DNA of 64,000 nucleotides from Pseudaminobacter salicylatoxidans. Lineage in GTDB: Bacteria; Pseudomonadota; Alphaproteobacteria; Rhizobiales; Rhizobiaceae. A program made the position numbers and the translations under genes. Position 1 is the first letter of the stretch, and every line of letters starts with the position of its first letter. Of the stretch, positions 46,133-55,089 are shown one piece after another. The stretch lies in the NCBI RefSeq assembly GCF_003148475.1, contig NZ_QGGG01000001.1:62001-126000 (forward strand). Direction: 5' to 3'. The notes beneath the pieces were generated by a model. It had not been told where the DNA came from and did not search any database. It worked only from the letters and a program-made list of their open reading frames with translations.

Positions 46133-47329
46133 ATGATCAGCAGACGCATCGCCTTGAAATCCATGGCGCTCGGCGCGGCTTCCGCGCTGGCCATCGCCGG
46201 CATGCTCGCTTCCGCGCAGGCCGAGAACAAGAAGCTGAAGATCGGCTTCGTAGGCGTCACCAGCGGTCCCGCCGCCGCCTGGGGCACCTCCAATGTGCGC
46301 TCCATGCAGGTGCGCGCCGACTGGCTCAACGAGAAGGGCGGGGTCAAGATCGGCGACGACACCTACGACATCGAAATCGTCACCTTCGATGACCAGAAGG
46401 ATCCCAAGCGGGCCATTGCCGGCATGGAGAAGATGGCCGAGCAGGGCATCCACTACGTCGTCGGCCCCAATGTCGATGACGGCGCTGCCGCGGTACGTCC
46501 TGTGGCGGAATCCAAGGGGATCATCTACTTCCCCTATTCCTTCCCCAAGGCGCTCTACACGCCGCCCGCCTCCAACGCGGTGCTGGGCATGGTCGCCAAC
46601 TACCAGTCGGCGCCGGCCATCTACAAATATCTGAAGGAGAACAAGGGTGTCACCAAGGTCGCCTTCGTCGCGGCCAACGAGTCCGATCCGCTCAGTCAGC
46701 GTGACGGCGGTGTCGAGGCGGCCAAGGCGCTGGGGCTGGAGGTCGTTGCCCAGAACGACACCTATCCCAACGACACGCGTGACTTTACCCCCGTGCTGAC
46801 GCCGATCGTGCAGTTGAAACCGGACCTTCTGGTGCTGTCGGGCGTAGCGCCCGCCAATGCACCACTGCTGATACGCGCCGCGCGCGAACTGGGCTATGAG
46901 GGGCTGATCTCGGCCGAGACGGCGCAGGATGCCACCGTGCTGCAGGAAGGTGCTGGCGAGCTTGCCAACGGCTTCATTTCCGTGGGTGGAGCTTCTACGC
47001 CGGAAATACGTTCGCCCGAGATGGAGGAATTCATCGACCGCTATACGAAGAAGTATGGCGAGTACAATGACGAATCCAACACCAAGGTCTATGCGCTGGA
47101 GTACATCGTCGAAACGCTGAAGGCGAACCCGGCGGCGATCGACAATGTCGAGGAATACAAGAAGACCATGGAGACCTTCTCGGCGCCCAATCCCTTCGTG
47201 AAGGAGGGGACGTTGAAATATGTCGGCATGACGTCTTTCGGCCAGAAGCGCCAGATTTCGGTGCCGATGGTGGTGACCGAGTTCAAGGACGGCAAGTTCG
47301 ACACGCTGTTTGTCGGCGAGGTGGACTGA
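46133..47329 (+). CDS. Branched-chain-type ABC transporter substrate-binding protein
   Basis: This 398 aa protein belongs to the LivJ/receptor family. The N-terminus MISRRIALKSMALGA has a twin-arginine-like motif and a signal cleaved near AQAE. The mature part starts KIGFVGVTSGPAAAWG. I chose ATG 46133 because AAGGGG lies 7 bases upstream; ATG 46127 is too close to it. LivJ-type systems transport many compounds besides amino acids, including amides, ureides and aromatic acids. The racemase at the end of the cluster suggests a hydantoin- or allantoin-like ligand. Confidence 0.88.
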   Translation: MISRRIALKSMALGAASALAIAGMLASAQAENKKLKIGFVGVTSGPAAAWGTSNVRSMQVRADWLNEKGGVKIGDDTYDIEIVTFDDQKDPKRAIAGMEKMAEQGIHYVVGPNVDDGAAAVRPVAESKGIIYFPYSFPKALYTPPASNAVLGMVANYQSAPAIYKYLKENKGVTKVAFVAANESDPLSQRDGGVEAAKALGLEVVAQNDTYPNDTRDFTPVLTPIVQLKPDLLVLSGVAPANAPLLIRAARELGYEGLISAETAQDATVLQEGAGELANGFISVGGASTPEIRSPEMEEFIDRYTKKYGEYNDESNTKVYALEYIVETLKANPAAIDNVEEYKKTMETFSAPNPFVKEGTLKYVGMTSFGQKRQISVPMVVTEFKDGKFDTLFVGEVD

Positions 47330-47350
47330 CGCCGACCCGGCCGGATCGTT

Positions 47351-47387
47351 TCCGGGGTGCTTGCGGCTTTTGCACAGGCGCCCCGGA
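47351..47387 (+). terminator. Stem-loop between binding-protein and permease genes
   Basis: A 10-base stem (TCCGGGGTGC / GCGCCCCGGA, one G-T pair) with a 17-base loop lies 21 bases after the binding-protein stop. Such hairpins often protect or partly terminate the mRNA so that the binding protein is made in excess over the membrane parts. Confidence 0.6.
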
Positions 47388-47472
47388 CCGACCTGACATG
47401 CGGCATGCCGCGGTGTGATCGCGCCAGCTTCCGGCGATGCGCCGGACCCTTTCGCCAACCGGATTTGACATC

Positions 47473-48339
47473 ATGGAACAGGTGATTGCCAACGGGCTTT
47501 ATCTCGGCGCCCAATATGCGCTCATCGCGCTCGGCCTGACGCTGATCTTCGCGCTGATGAATGTGCTCAACTTCGCCCACGGGCAAATGTATGTGCTGGG
47601 CGGTTTCGTGACCTATACGATCTACGGCCGGCTTGGTCTGCCGTTCCCGGTGGCGCTTGCCGCTTCCTGCGTGACGCTGGGGGTGGTCGGCGCGCTGATT
47701 GAAAAGTTCCTGTTCCGCCCGGTGGTGCGGCGTAGCGAGCGCGAGGAGAGCACCATGCTGCTTGCCGCCGCAGTCGCCTTTTTCCTGGACGCAGTCATCC
47801 TGCTTTTGTTCGGCGAGAAGCAGCGCGGCGTGCCCAAGATCGTCAATGGCGTCTTCGTTTCCGATCAACTCATCATGCCCTATGACCGCATCGTGGTGGG
47901 CGTGGTCGCCATCGCCATGATCGCCGCCTTCGTGCTCTACATGCAGTACAGCCGGCCCGGCCGCGCCATGCGCGCGCTCGCCCAGGACCGCACCGCCGCG
48001 CAGCTGATGGGCGTCAATGTCGATCGTTATTCGATGATCGGCTTCGCGCTCGGCGCGTTGCTGGCGGGTGCGGTCGGCAGCCTGCTGGTGACGATTACCG
48101 GCGTCAACTCCGGCATCGGTGGCCCGATTTCCATCAAGGCCTTCCTCATGGTGATGATTGGCGGTGCCGGTGTCGTCGGCGGCGCGATTGCCGGCGGCTT
48201 CATCCTCGGCATGATGGAATCGGTGGGGCTGACGGTGCTGCGCGAATATGGCGACATCACCTATCTCGTCATCTTCGCGCTTCTCATGGTCTTCCTCAGC
48301 ATCCGCCCGAACGGGCTGATGGGCAAGCCTTGGGGTTGA
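47473..48339 (+). CDS. Branched-chain-type ABC transporter permease (LivH-like)
   Basis: This 288 aa inner-membrane protein has the LivH pattern at its N-terminus (GAQYALIALGLTLIFALMNVLNFAHGQ). The family block RAMRALAQDRTAAQLMGVNVDR is also present. I start at ATG 47473 (MEQVIANGLYLG), which matches the family; upstream codons to 47437 lack similarity. The LivM-like gene follows after 3 bases. It has no close-range evidence for its substrate. Confidence 0.9.
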   Translation: MEQVIANGLYLGAQYALIALGLTLIFALMNVLNFAHGQMYVLGGFVTYTIYGRLGLPFPVALAASCVTLGVVGALIEKFLFRPVVRRSEREESTMLLAAAVAFFLDAVILLLFGEKQRGVPKIVNGVFVSDQLIMPYDRIVVGVVAIAMIAAFVLYMQYSRPGRAMRALAQDRTAAQLMGVNVDRYSMIGFALGALLAGAVGSLLVTITGVNSGIGGPISIKAFLMVMIGGAGVVGGAIAGGFILGMMESVGLTVLREYGDITYLVIFALLMVFLSIRPNGLMGKPWG

Positions 48340-48342
48340 GCC

Positions 48343-49392
48343 ATGACCGCGACAGCCAAGCTCTTCGCTTCGGCGGCATTGCTGCTGCTCCTCCTTGTGG
48401 GCGTGCCGCTTTTCATCAACGCCACCGGGCGGTCGGATCTCTATTACACGCTCACCTCGGTGGCGTTGCTGTCCATCATCAGCGCCGGCGTGTGGATCAC
48501 CTTCTATATCGGCCGCATCAATATCGGGCAGGGCGCCTATGCGCTGATGGGCGGCTATGTGTCGGCCATACTGGTCATGGAATATGGCGTTTCCTTCTGG
48601 GTCACGCTGCCGCTGGCGGGCCTGTTCTGCATGGCCGCCAGCGTGCTGATCGGCCTGCCGATCCTGCGCCTGCGCGGCGTCTATTTCGCCATGGTCACGC
48701 TGGTTCTGACCGAGGTGGCGCGGTTGCTGGCGTTGGCGCTTCCCATCACCAATGGCGCCAAAGGCATCGTCAGCATCCCGCAGCCGGGCCGTATTGGCCT
48801 GTTCGGGCTCACCATCGTTCCGGATTTCGCGACGCTCGCAAATCCGCGCTTTGCCTTCTACGTCGTGTCGGTGCTGTTGATGGCACTGTGCTTCGCCGCG
48901 CTCTACCGGCTGAAGAATTCGCGCATCGGGCAATTGTGCCAGTCGCTTCAGCAGAATGAGGAACTGGCCTCGTCCATCGGCGTCAACATCACCTATCTGC
49001 GCGTGCTGGCTTACGCCATTTCCTCCTTCCTCGGCGGCGTCGGCGGGGCGATGTTCGCGGCCATCTCACAGTCCATCTATCCGTCGAGCTTCACCGTGGC
49101 CGACTCCATCAATTTCATGCTCAACTGCTTCCTTGGCGGGCTGGGCTACGTGTTCGGGCCGATGCTCGGCACCTTCGTGCTCTATTTCGGCTGGGACCTG
49201 CTGTTCCAGACAGGTGAGTTCCAGCTTCTCATCTTCTCCACGATCCTGATCGCGCTGATGCTGCTTCTGCCCAACGGACTGCTCAGCCTCAGGCTGTCGG
49301 GCCGGCCCAAGGCGACCGCCGCTGCCCCGCCGGCGCATCGGCAGGAGGAGGCGCAAGCCCGCAGCACTGCCGCCGGGAGGGCATCGTCATGA
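48343..49392 (+). CDS. Branched-chain-type ABC transporter permease (LivM-like)
   Basis: This 349 aa permease has the LivM outline with about ten hydrophobic segments. It carries the motif YIGRINIGQGAYALMGGY and the loop IGQLCQSLQQNEELASSIGVN. The C-terminal 30 residues are hydrophilic and rich in Ala, Arg and Gln. Its stop overlaps the LivG-like start by four bases. Confidence 0.9.
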   Translation: MTATAKLFASAALLLLLLVGVPLFINATGRSDLYYTLTSVALLSIISAGVWITFYIGRINIGQGAYALMGGYVSAILVMEYGVSFWVTLPLAGLFCMAASVLIGLPILRLRGVYFAMVTLVLTEVARLLALALPITNGAKGIVSIPQPGRIGLFGLTIVPDFATLANPRFAFYVVSVLLMALCFAALYRLKNSRIGQLCQSLQQNEELASSIGVNITYLRVLAYAISSFLGGVGGAMFAAISQSIYPSSFTVADSINFMLNCFLGGLGYVFGPMLGTFVLYFGWDLLFQTGEFQLLIFSTILIALMLLLPNGLLSLRLSGRPKATAAAPPAHRQEEAQARSTAAGRASS

Positions 49393-50168
49393 GCGCCATT
49401 CTCGAAATCTCGGGGCTTACCAAGCGCTTCGGCGGTCTGGTTGCGGTCAACGCCGTGTCGTTCACCGTGGGCGAGCGCGAAATCGTTTCCGTCATCGGGC
49501 CGAACGGGGCAGGCAAATCCACCCTGTTCAAGCTGATCGCTTCCTTCCTGCGGCCGACCGAGGGTGAGGTGCGTTTCAAGGGAGAGCGCATTTCCGGACT
49601 GGCTGCCCATATCGCAGCCCGCAAGGGCGTGGTGCGCACCTTCCAGGAAACCACCATTTTCAAGAACATGACGGTGCGCGACAATGTCATCACCGCGCAT
49701 CACCTGCGCTCCCGCGCGAGCCTCGCCGGCTTTTATTTCAGCACGCCGATGGCGCGGCTCGACCAGGAGGAATTCGGTCGCTCGGCCGACGAAATCATCG
49801 ACTTCCTCGGCCTTTCCGAAATGAGGAACGAGATCGCCTCCAACCTGCCCCATGGGCATCTCAGGGCGCTCGGCATCGCCATCGGCCTTGCCACCGATCC
49901 GGCGGTGCTTTTGCTGGACGAACCCTTCGCCGGCATGAACCACGACGAGACGCGGCGCGCGGTGGAGATGGTGCGCAAGGTGCGCGAGCGTGGCATCACC
50001 GTGCTTCTGGTGGAGCACGACATGCCCGCCGTGATGAACATTTCCGATCGCATCGTCGTGCTCAATTTCGGTCAGAAGATCGCCGAAGGTACGCCGGCCG
50101 AAATCCAGCAGGATGCCAGGGTCATCGAAGCCTATCTGGGTGCCGAAGACGAATCGATCGGGTTGTAG
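49389..50168 (+). CDS. Branched-chain-type ABC transporter ATP-binding protein (LivG-like)
   Basis: This 259 aa ATPase has Walker A (VIGPNGAGKSTLFKLI), the LivG-type insert after VVRTFQETTIFKNMTV, and Walker B (LLLDEPFAGMNHDETRR). The signature region LPHGHLRALGIAIGLAT deviates from the usual LSYGQQRRLEIARAL: GHLRALGIA replaces GQQRRLEIA. That is unusual, but the rest of the protein looks functional. A GGGAGGG site precedes ATG 49389. Confidence 0.9.
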   Translation: MSAILEISGLTKRFGGLVAVNAVSFTVGEREIVSVIGPNGAGKSTLFKLIASFLRPTEGEVRFKGERISGLAAHIAARKGVVRTFQETTIFKNMTVRDNVITAHHLRSRASLAGFYFSTPMARLDQEEFGRSADEIIDFLGLSEMRNEIASNLPHGHLRALGIAIGLATDPAVLLLDEPFAGMNHDETRRAVEMVRKVRERGITVLLVEHDMPAVMNISDRIVVLNFGQKIAEGTPAEIQQDARVIEAYLGAEDESIGL

Positions 50169-50171
50169 GCC

Positions 50172-50894
50172 ATGGAAAAACTGCTCACATTCGACGATGT
50201 CGAACTCTATTACGACCATGTCTACGCGCTGAAGGGCGTTTCGCTCGAGGTCCGGGAGGGCGAGACGGTGGCGCTGATTGGCGCCAACGGGGCGGGAAAA
50301 TCCTCCATTCTGCGCGCCATTACCGGCCTGAAGAAGCCGCGCACGGGCGAGATCCGCTTCCGCGGCCGGCGCATCGACGGGGTCGGCCCCGATGAGATCG
50401 TACGCATGGGCATATCCATGGTGCCCGAAGGCCGCAGGGTGTTTCCCTACATGACGGTCAGGGACAACCTCCTGATGGGTGCCTTCACGCGTGCCGACAA
50501 GGCGGAGATCGCAGACTCGCTGGAGCGCGTGCTGACCCGCTTTCCGCGGCTGAAGGAGCGCTACGCGCAGCAGGCCGGAACGATGAGCGGCGGCGAGCAG
50601 CAGATGCTGGTGATCGGCCGAGCGCTGATGGCCCGGCCGAAGCTGCTTCTGCTCGACGAGCCCTCGCTTGGCATTGCGCCAAAGCTGGTGCAGGACATCG
50701 CCCGCTCCATCGTCGCCATCAATCGCGACGAGAAGGTCAGTGTGCTTCTGGTGGAGCAGAATTCCCGCATGGCGCTGCGTATCTCCCAGCGCGCCTATGC
50801 ATTGACCACGGGCTCGATCGCGCTCAGCGGGCAATCCGCTGAACTGCTCACCGACGAGCGGGTCAAGCGCCTCTATCTGGGTGGAGAAGTTTAG
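50172..50894 (+). CDS. Branched-chain-type ABC transporter ATP-binding protein (LivF-like)
   Basis: This 240 aa ATPase has Walker A (LIGANGAGKSSILRAI), the signature MSGGEQQMLVIGRALM and Walker B (LLLDEPSLGIAPKLV). It completes the importer of binding protein, two permeases and two ATPases. It starts 3 bases after the LivG-like stop and is followed 8 bases later by the racemase gene. Confidence 0.92.
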   Translation: MEKLLTFDDVELYYDHVYALKGVSLEVREGETVALIGANGAGKSSILRAITGLKKPRTGEIRFRGRRIDGVGPDEIVRMGISMVPEGRRVFPYMTVRDNLLMGAFTRADKAEIADSLERVLTRFPRLKERYAQQAGTMSGGEQQMLVIGRALMARPKLLLLDEPSLGIAPKLVQDIARSIVAINRDEKVSVLLVEQNSRMALRISQRAYALTTGSIALSGQSAELLTDERVKRLYLGGEV

Positions 50895-50902
50895 GAAGTC
50901 GC

Positions 50903-51664
50903 ATGCGCATACTTGTCATCAACCCGAACACGACCGCATCCATGACCGCCAAGATCGGCAAGGCCGCATCCCTGGCTGCGGCTTCGGGCACGGATATCCT
51001 TGCCGTCAACCCGCAGGACGGTCCGCCCAGCATCGAAGGCTATTTCGATGAGGTGTTCGCCGTGCCGGGCATCATCACCGAGATGGCGCGCAACCGCGAC
51101 ATGGATGCCTATGTCATCGGCTGCTTCGACGATACGGGCCTCGATGCCGCCCGCTGTGCCACGACCGCACCGGTGATCGGCATTGGCGAGGCGGCTTTCC
51201 ACATGGCAAGCCTGATCGCCGGCAAGTTCAGCGTGGTCACCACGCTTGCCCGCTCGGTGCCGGCGATAGAGCACAATCTGGTGAAATACGGGCTCGCCTC
51301 GCGCTGCGCCAGGGTCAGGGCCTCCGATGTGCCCGTGCTCGACCTTGAGAAGCCGGGCTCGGATGCACGCTCCAGGATTTCCGACGAGATCGCGCGGGCG
51401 GTGGCCGAGGACGGCGCCGAGGCGATCGTGCTCGGCTGCGCGGGCATGGCTGACCTTGCCAACCAGTTGACGCAGGCACATGGCGTGCCGGTGCTGGATG
51501 GTGTGGCCTGCGCCGTCAAGCTGGCCGAGTCCCTGCACGCGCTGGGTCTCCATACTTCGAAAGTCGGCAGCTATGCCGCCCCGCGGGCCAAACGCTTCGC
51601 CGGCTTCTACGCGCCACTGTCGCCTTCCGTCGAGGCGGGAGAGGGGATAGTGGCGGCATCGTAG
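50903..51664 (+). CDS. Asp/Glu/hydantoin racemase-family protein
   Basis: This 253 aa cofactor-independent racemase-fold protein has the two catalytic cysteines, C74 (VIGCFDDTG) and C179 (VLGCAGMADL). It starts with the family pattern RILVINPNTTASMT. Members racemise hydantoins, allantoin, aspartate or glutamate; NPNT with GCFDD fits the hydantoin/allantoin group best. It is the last gene of the importer operon, so the imported compound is probably chiral with an acidic alpha-carbon, such as a 5-substituted hydantoin or allantoin. No hydantoinase or allantoinase gene is in the window. Confidence 0.83.
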   Translation: MRILVINPNTTASMTAKIGKAASLAAASGTDILAVNPQDGPPSIEGYFDEVFAVPGIITEMARNRDMDAYVIGCFDDTGLDAARCATTAPVIGIGEAAFHMASLIAGKFSVVTTLARSVPAIEHNLVKYGLASRCARVRASDVPVLDLEKPGSDARSRISDEIARAVAEDGAEAIVLGCAGMADLANQLTQAHGVPVLDGVACAVKLAESLHALGLHTSKVGSYAAPRAKRFAGFYAPLSPSVEAGEGIVAAS

Positions 51665-51818
51665 GTGGATTTCTTGAAAGCGTTTCAAAGCCTCGCCACG
51701 GCTCCCGGCATTGACCGGCGGGCCGGCCGCGTGAGATTCAGGAACGTTTCATCTGAGCGCTACGGGCGTCGATCCTGCAACGCCTGCGCGTTCTGAAGAT
51801 ACGCCGGAAAAGAACGAT

Positions 51819-52523
51819 ATGTTGACCGTACTTCAGCCGGAGAAAAAGAGCGGGAAGCCGGCCTCCCGCTGGGCGGGTGTCTACCGGAGCATCAACGATG
51901 CCATCATCGGCCGTCGCCTGATGCCGGGAACCAAGCTGCCCGAGGATGAACTCGCCGCCATATTCGAGGTGAGCCGCACCGTCGTGCGCGCCGCATTGCA
52001 GGCCCTTGCGCATGACAGGCTTGTGCGGCTGGAGCCCAACCGTGGCGCCTTCGTTGCCCAGCCCACCAAAAAGGAGGCGCTCGACGTGTTCGAGGCGCGC
52101 GCCCTGATTGAGTCGGAAGTCGCGGCGCTGGCTGCCCAGCGCGCGACGCCGGAAGATATTGCCCTGCTGCGGCGTCATCTCGAAAGCGAACACGAGGCGC
52201 TCCAGGCCGGCCGCGACAGCGAGGCCATCCTCCTGTCGGCCCGTTTCCATGTCGGCGTGGCCGAGATCGCTGACCAGTCGGCATTGACCGAGATCGTGCG
52301 CGACCTGGTTTCCCATTCCTCGCTGATCATCACGCTCTACTGGACGCGCCGGGAAACCACCTGCCACACCCACGCGCATCATGGCCTTGTCGATGCGATC
52401 GAGGCGCATCGTCCCGCCGAGGCGGCACGGCTGATGAGGAGCCATCTGGCCGATCTTCTGGCAGGACTGGATCTGGGACGCGAAGACAAAAAGCCCGGCA
52501 GATTGGCTGACATATTGAGCTGA
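51819..52523 (+). CDS. GntR family transcriptional regulator, FCD domain
   Basis: This 234 aa regulator has an N-terminal winged helix (PEDELAAIFEVSRTVVRAAL, about residues 42-61). An all-helical FCD effector domain follows, with histidines in metal-site positions (SARFHVGVAEIA, HTHAHHGLVDAI). It lies 154 bases after the racemase gene in the same direction and probably controls the importer/racemase operon. A GntR-type palindrome lies upstream of the first gene of that operon at 46016-46029. Confidence 0.9.
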   Translation: MLTVLQPEKKSGKPASRWAGVYRSINDAIIGRRLMPGTKLPEDELAAIFEVSRTVVRAALQALAHDRLVRLEPNRGAFVAQPTKKEALDVFEARALIESEVAALAAQRATPEDIALLRRHLESEHEALQAGRDSEAILLSARFHVGVAEIADQSALTEIVRDLVSHSSLIITLYWTRRETTCHTHAHHGLVDAIEAHRPAEAARLMRSHLADLLAGLDLGREDKKPGRLADILS

Positions 52524-52698
52524 CGGTTTTGAGCGTGACCGGTTCCGTGAGCCGGCTGGTCATCCGGCAGCATCGGTGCAATCTCGATCTGAGGCTTGTA
52601 TCTGAACAGGAACCGCGAACGGTATTTCCGCGCGCTCCCTTGATTTGCCTGCGGCATGGGCCATAGTTGGACATCAGGCACGCATGAGGGAAAGCATC

Positions 52699-52854
52699 AT
52701 GAAAGCCTTTATTTCAGCCGTTATCGCCGCCATCATTCTTGCAATTGCAGGTTCCTTTGCGCTCGCTGCGGTTCAGGAGCCGGCCTACAAGGCATTCGCA
52801 ACTTCCGGCGCCCGCGTTGGCGACCCTGGACACAATCTCGTCGGTAACTGGTGA
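52699..52854 (+). CDS. Small conserved single-helix protein
   Basis: This 51 aa protein starts at ATG 52699 after a GAGGGAAAG site. It has one hydrophobic N-terminal helix (AVIAAIILAIAGSFALAAVQ) that could be a signal or an anchor. A short tail follows with the pattern SGARVGDPGHNLVGNW. Small proteins with a similar helix and a VRVGDPG-type tail recur in Hyphomicrobiales, as I recall, with no known function. It stands alone between the GntR gene and the formate dehydrogenase locus. Confidence 0.7.
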   Translation: MKAFISAVIAAIILAIAGSFALAAVQEPAYKAFATSGARVGDPGHNLVGNW

Positions 52855-53014
52855 AGCCGAAGCGGCGGTCGGCACCGAAGTGCGAGGCACTCTGGCCCTT
52901 TGCGGGGCCTTCTTCGACGTTTTTCCGGTCTGGCTTACATCTGAATTGCATGTAAGCTGAAGCTACGGGCGGCTGTCGCCTCTGAGGCGCAATGCTGACG
53001 CGGGGAGGAGCAGA

Positions 53015-55048
53015 ATGGCTGATGCAAAGCGGCATCTGATGATCTGCACATGCGAAAGGTCGATGCCGCTCGACCGGGAAGCCATCGCACGCGGGTGCGG
53101 AGGCTGCGGCATCACTCAAGCGAACCATCTGTGCGGAGCGGACCTGCCGCTGTTTCGCGAAGCGATCGCACGCGGCGAACCGGTAACTGTCGCCTGCACG
53201 CAGGAGGCCCCATTGTTTCGCGAAGTGGCGGCCGAAACCTCCTTCGTCGATCTCATCTTCGCCAATATCCGCGAAAATGGCGGCTGGTCGAAGGATGCCG
53301 GCTCGGCCGGCCCAAAGGCTGCCGCCTTGCTTGCCGCGGCAGAACCGGAACAGGCGGTCGCCCCGATCAGCTTCGAGAGCGACGGCATCATTCTCATCTA
53401 TGGTCGTGACGAGGCCGCTATCGAAGCGGGCCGCCGGCTGGCCGGCCGGCTCGACATCACCGTGCTTCTCTCACATCCTGAGAACGTTGCGCCACGACCG
53501 GTCGATGATTTTCCGGTTCTGAAAGGCGACATCCGCACGGCACATGGGCACCTCGGAGCCTTCGAGCTGACGATCGACGGCTTTGCGCTTCCGTCGCCAT
53601 CCTCGCGCGAAGTGCTGCGGTTCGGGGCGTCGCGTGACGGCGCTGTTTCCAATTGCGACATCATTCTCGACCTGACGGGAAATCCTCCGCTCTTTCCTGC
53701 ACCCGATCTGCGTGCCGGCTATCTGCGTGCCGATCCGCGCGATCCACTTGCCGTGGAAAGGGCGATCTTTCAGGCCGGCGATCTCGTCGGAACCTTCGAC
53801 AAGCCGGTCTTCATTCGCTTCGATGCATCGCTGTGCGCGCATTCGCGCTCGGGCATAACCGGGTGCCGCCGTTGCCTCGATCTATGCCCGGCGGGTGCGA
53901 TCACCCCCAATGGCGATGCCGTTGCCATCGACCCGGCCATATGCGGCGGTTGCGGATTCTGTGCCGCAGCCTGTCCCACCGGGGCGGCTACCTATGCCGT
54001 GCCGGGGCCGGAAGGACAGATCGGCCGGCTGCGCACAATGCTTTCGGCTTACCACGCCGCCGGTGGCAGGCAGGCGACGGTGCTGTTCCATGACGCAGAC
54101 CATGGCGAACCGCTGGTCGATGCGCTCGCCCGCTATGGCGATGGTCTGCCGGCCAATGTCATTCCGTTCCGGGTCAACGAGGTCACGCAGGTCGGGCCGG
54201 AAAGCATTGCGGCGACCCTCGCCTATGGCGGCTCCGGCGTCGTCTTCCTGACGCGTGAACGGCCGCGCCACGACATAGCGGGCCTCAGGCAAGTGGTGGA
54301 CTGGAGCAACACGACAGCCACCGCGCTGGGGTTCGGCAGCGATGCCGTGCGCATTATCCAGGCCGATGATCCGGATCGCCTGCGCGCCGATCTCGACGAT
54401 ATTCCCCTGGGTGGGGAGATCGCTGAACCCTCCTCATTCATGCCGTTGGGTGGCAGACGCAGCCTCATGGAGACAGCATTTCGCGAACTCCACCATGCTG
54501 CGCCGTCACCGGTCGAACGCATTGCCTTGTCGCAGGGCGCGCCGTTCGGCAGTGTCGACCTCGATGTGGGGCGCTGCACGCTCTGCCATGCGTGTGTCAC
54601 GGCTTGCCCGACCGGAGCGCTTTCGGCGGAGCCTGATCGGCCCATGCTGCGCTTTGCCGAAATCGCCTGCGTGCAATGCGGATTGTGCGAGGCGACCTGC
54701 CCGGAAGACGCCATCACGCTCGATCCGCGCCTGGATTTCGCAGCGTGGGAGGCGCCCCGGCGCACCTTGAAGGAGGAAGAGCCGTTCCTGTGCATTTCCT
54801 GTGGCACGCCCTTCGGCACCAAAAGCACCATTGAGCGTATCGTTGCCAAGCTGGAGCAAAAACACTGGATGTATCGCGGTGCCAATGCAAACCATCTCGA
54901 TCTGGTGCGCATGTGCGAGAATTGCCGTGCGACGGCCATGGTGCATGAAGGCTTCGATCCGAGCGCGCCACAGCGACGCCCGGTGTTGACGACAGACGAT
55001 TTCCTGCGCGCGCGTGATGCCGGCAAGGACAGCGGCTCTGCTGGTTGA
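53015..55048 (+). CDS. Polyferredoxin-type 4Fe-4S protein of the formate dehydrogenase locus
   Basis: This 677 aa protein has two pairs of [4Fe-4S] motifs: CRRCLDLCPAGA and CGGCGFCAAACPTGA in the middle, and CTLCHACVTACPTGA and CVQCGLCEATCPEDA in the C-terminal third. Extra cysteine pairs at the N-terminus (CTCERS, GCGGCG) and near the end (CISCGTPF, CENCRA) could bind another cluster or zinc. There is no signal peptide, so it is cytoplasmic. A GGGGAGGAG site precedes ATG 53015. It lies at the head of the formate dehydrogenase locus, as in related bacteria, and may shuttle electrons during assembly or activity. Its precise role is not established. Confidence 0.83.
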   Translation: MADAKRHLMICTCERSMPLDREAIARGCGGCGITQANHLCGADLPLFREAIARGEPVTVACTQEAPLFREVAAETSFVDLIFANIRENGGWSKDAGSAGPKAAALLAAAEPEQAVAPISFESDGIILIYGRDEAAIEAGRRLAGRLDITVLLSHPENVAPRPVDDFPVLKGDIRTAHGHLGAFELTIDGFALPSPSSREVLRFGASRDGAVSNCDIILDLTGNPPLFPAPDLRAGYLRADPRDPLAVERAIFQAGDLVGTFDKPVFIRFDASLCAHSRSGITGCRRCLDLCPAGAITPNGDAVAIDPAICGGCGFCAAACPTGAATYAVPGPEGQIGRLRTMLSAYHAAGGRQATVLFHDADHGEPLVDALARYGDGLPANVIPFRVNEVTQVGPESIAATLAYGGSGVVFLTRERPRHDIAGLRQVVDWSNTTATALGFGSDAVRIIQADDPDRLRADLDDIPLGGEIAEPSSFMPLGGRRSLMETAFRELHHAAPSPVERIALSQGAPFGSVDLDVGRCTLCHACVTACPTGALSAEPDRPMLRFAEIACVQCGLCEATCPEDAITLDPRLDFAAWEAPRRTLKEEEPFLCISCGTPFGTKSTIERIVAKLEQKHWMYRGANANHLDLVRMCENCRATAMVHEGFDPSAPQRRPVLTTDDFLRARDAGKDSGSAG

Positions 55049-55089
55049 CGCTATTTGCCGCTCTTCAGGACGGCCGTGAAATCGCAGTT

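Noticed and set aside
47089-48933. 614-codon minus-strand frame
   Set aside because: It is antisense to the LivH/LivM-like permeases. Its His/Asp/Gln-rich composition mirrors hydrophobic codons of the real genes.
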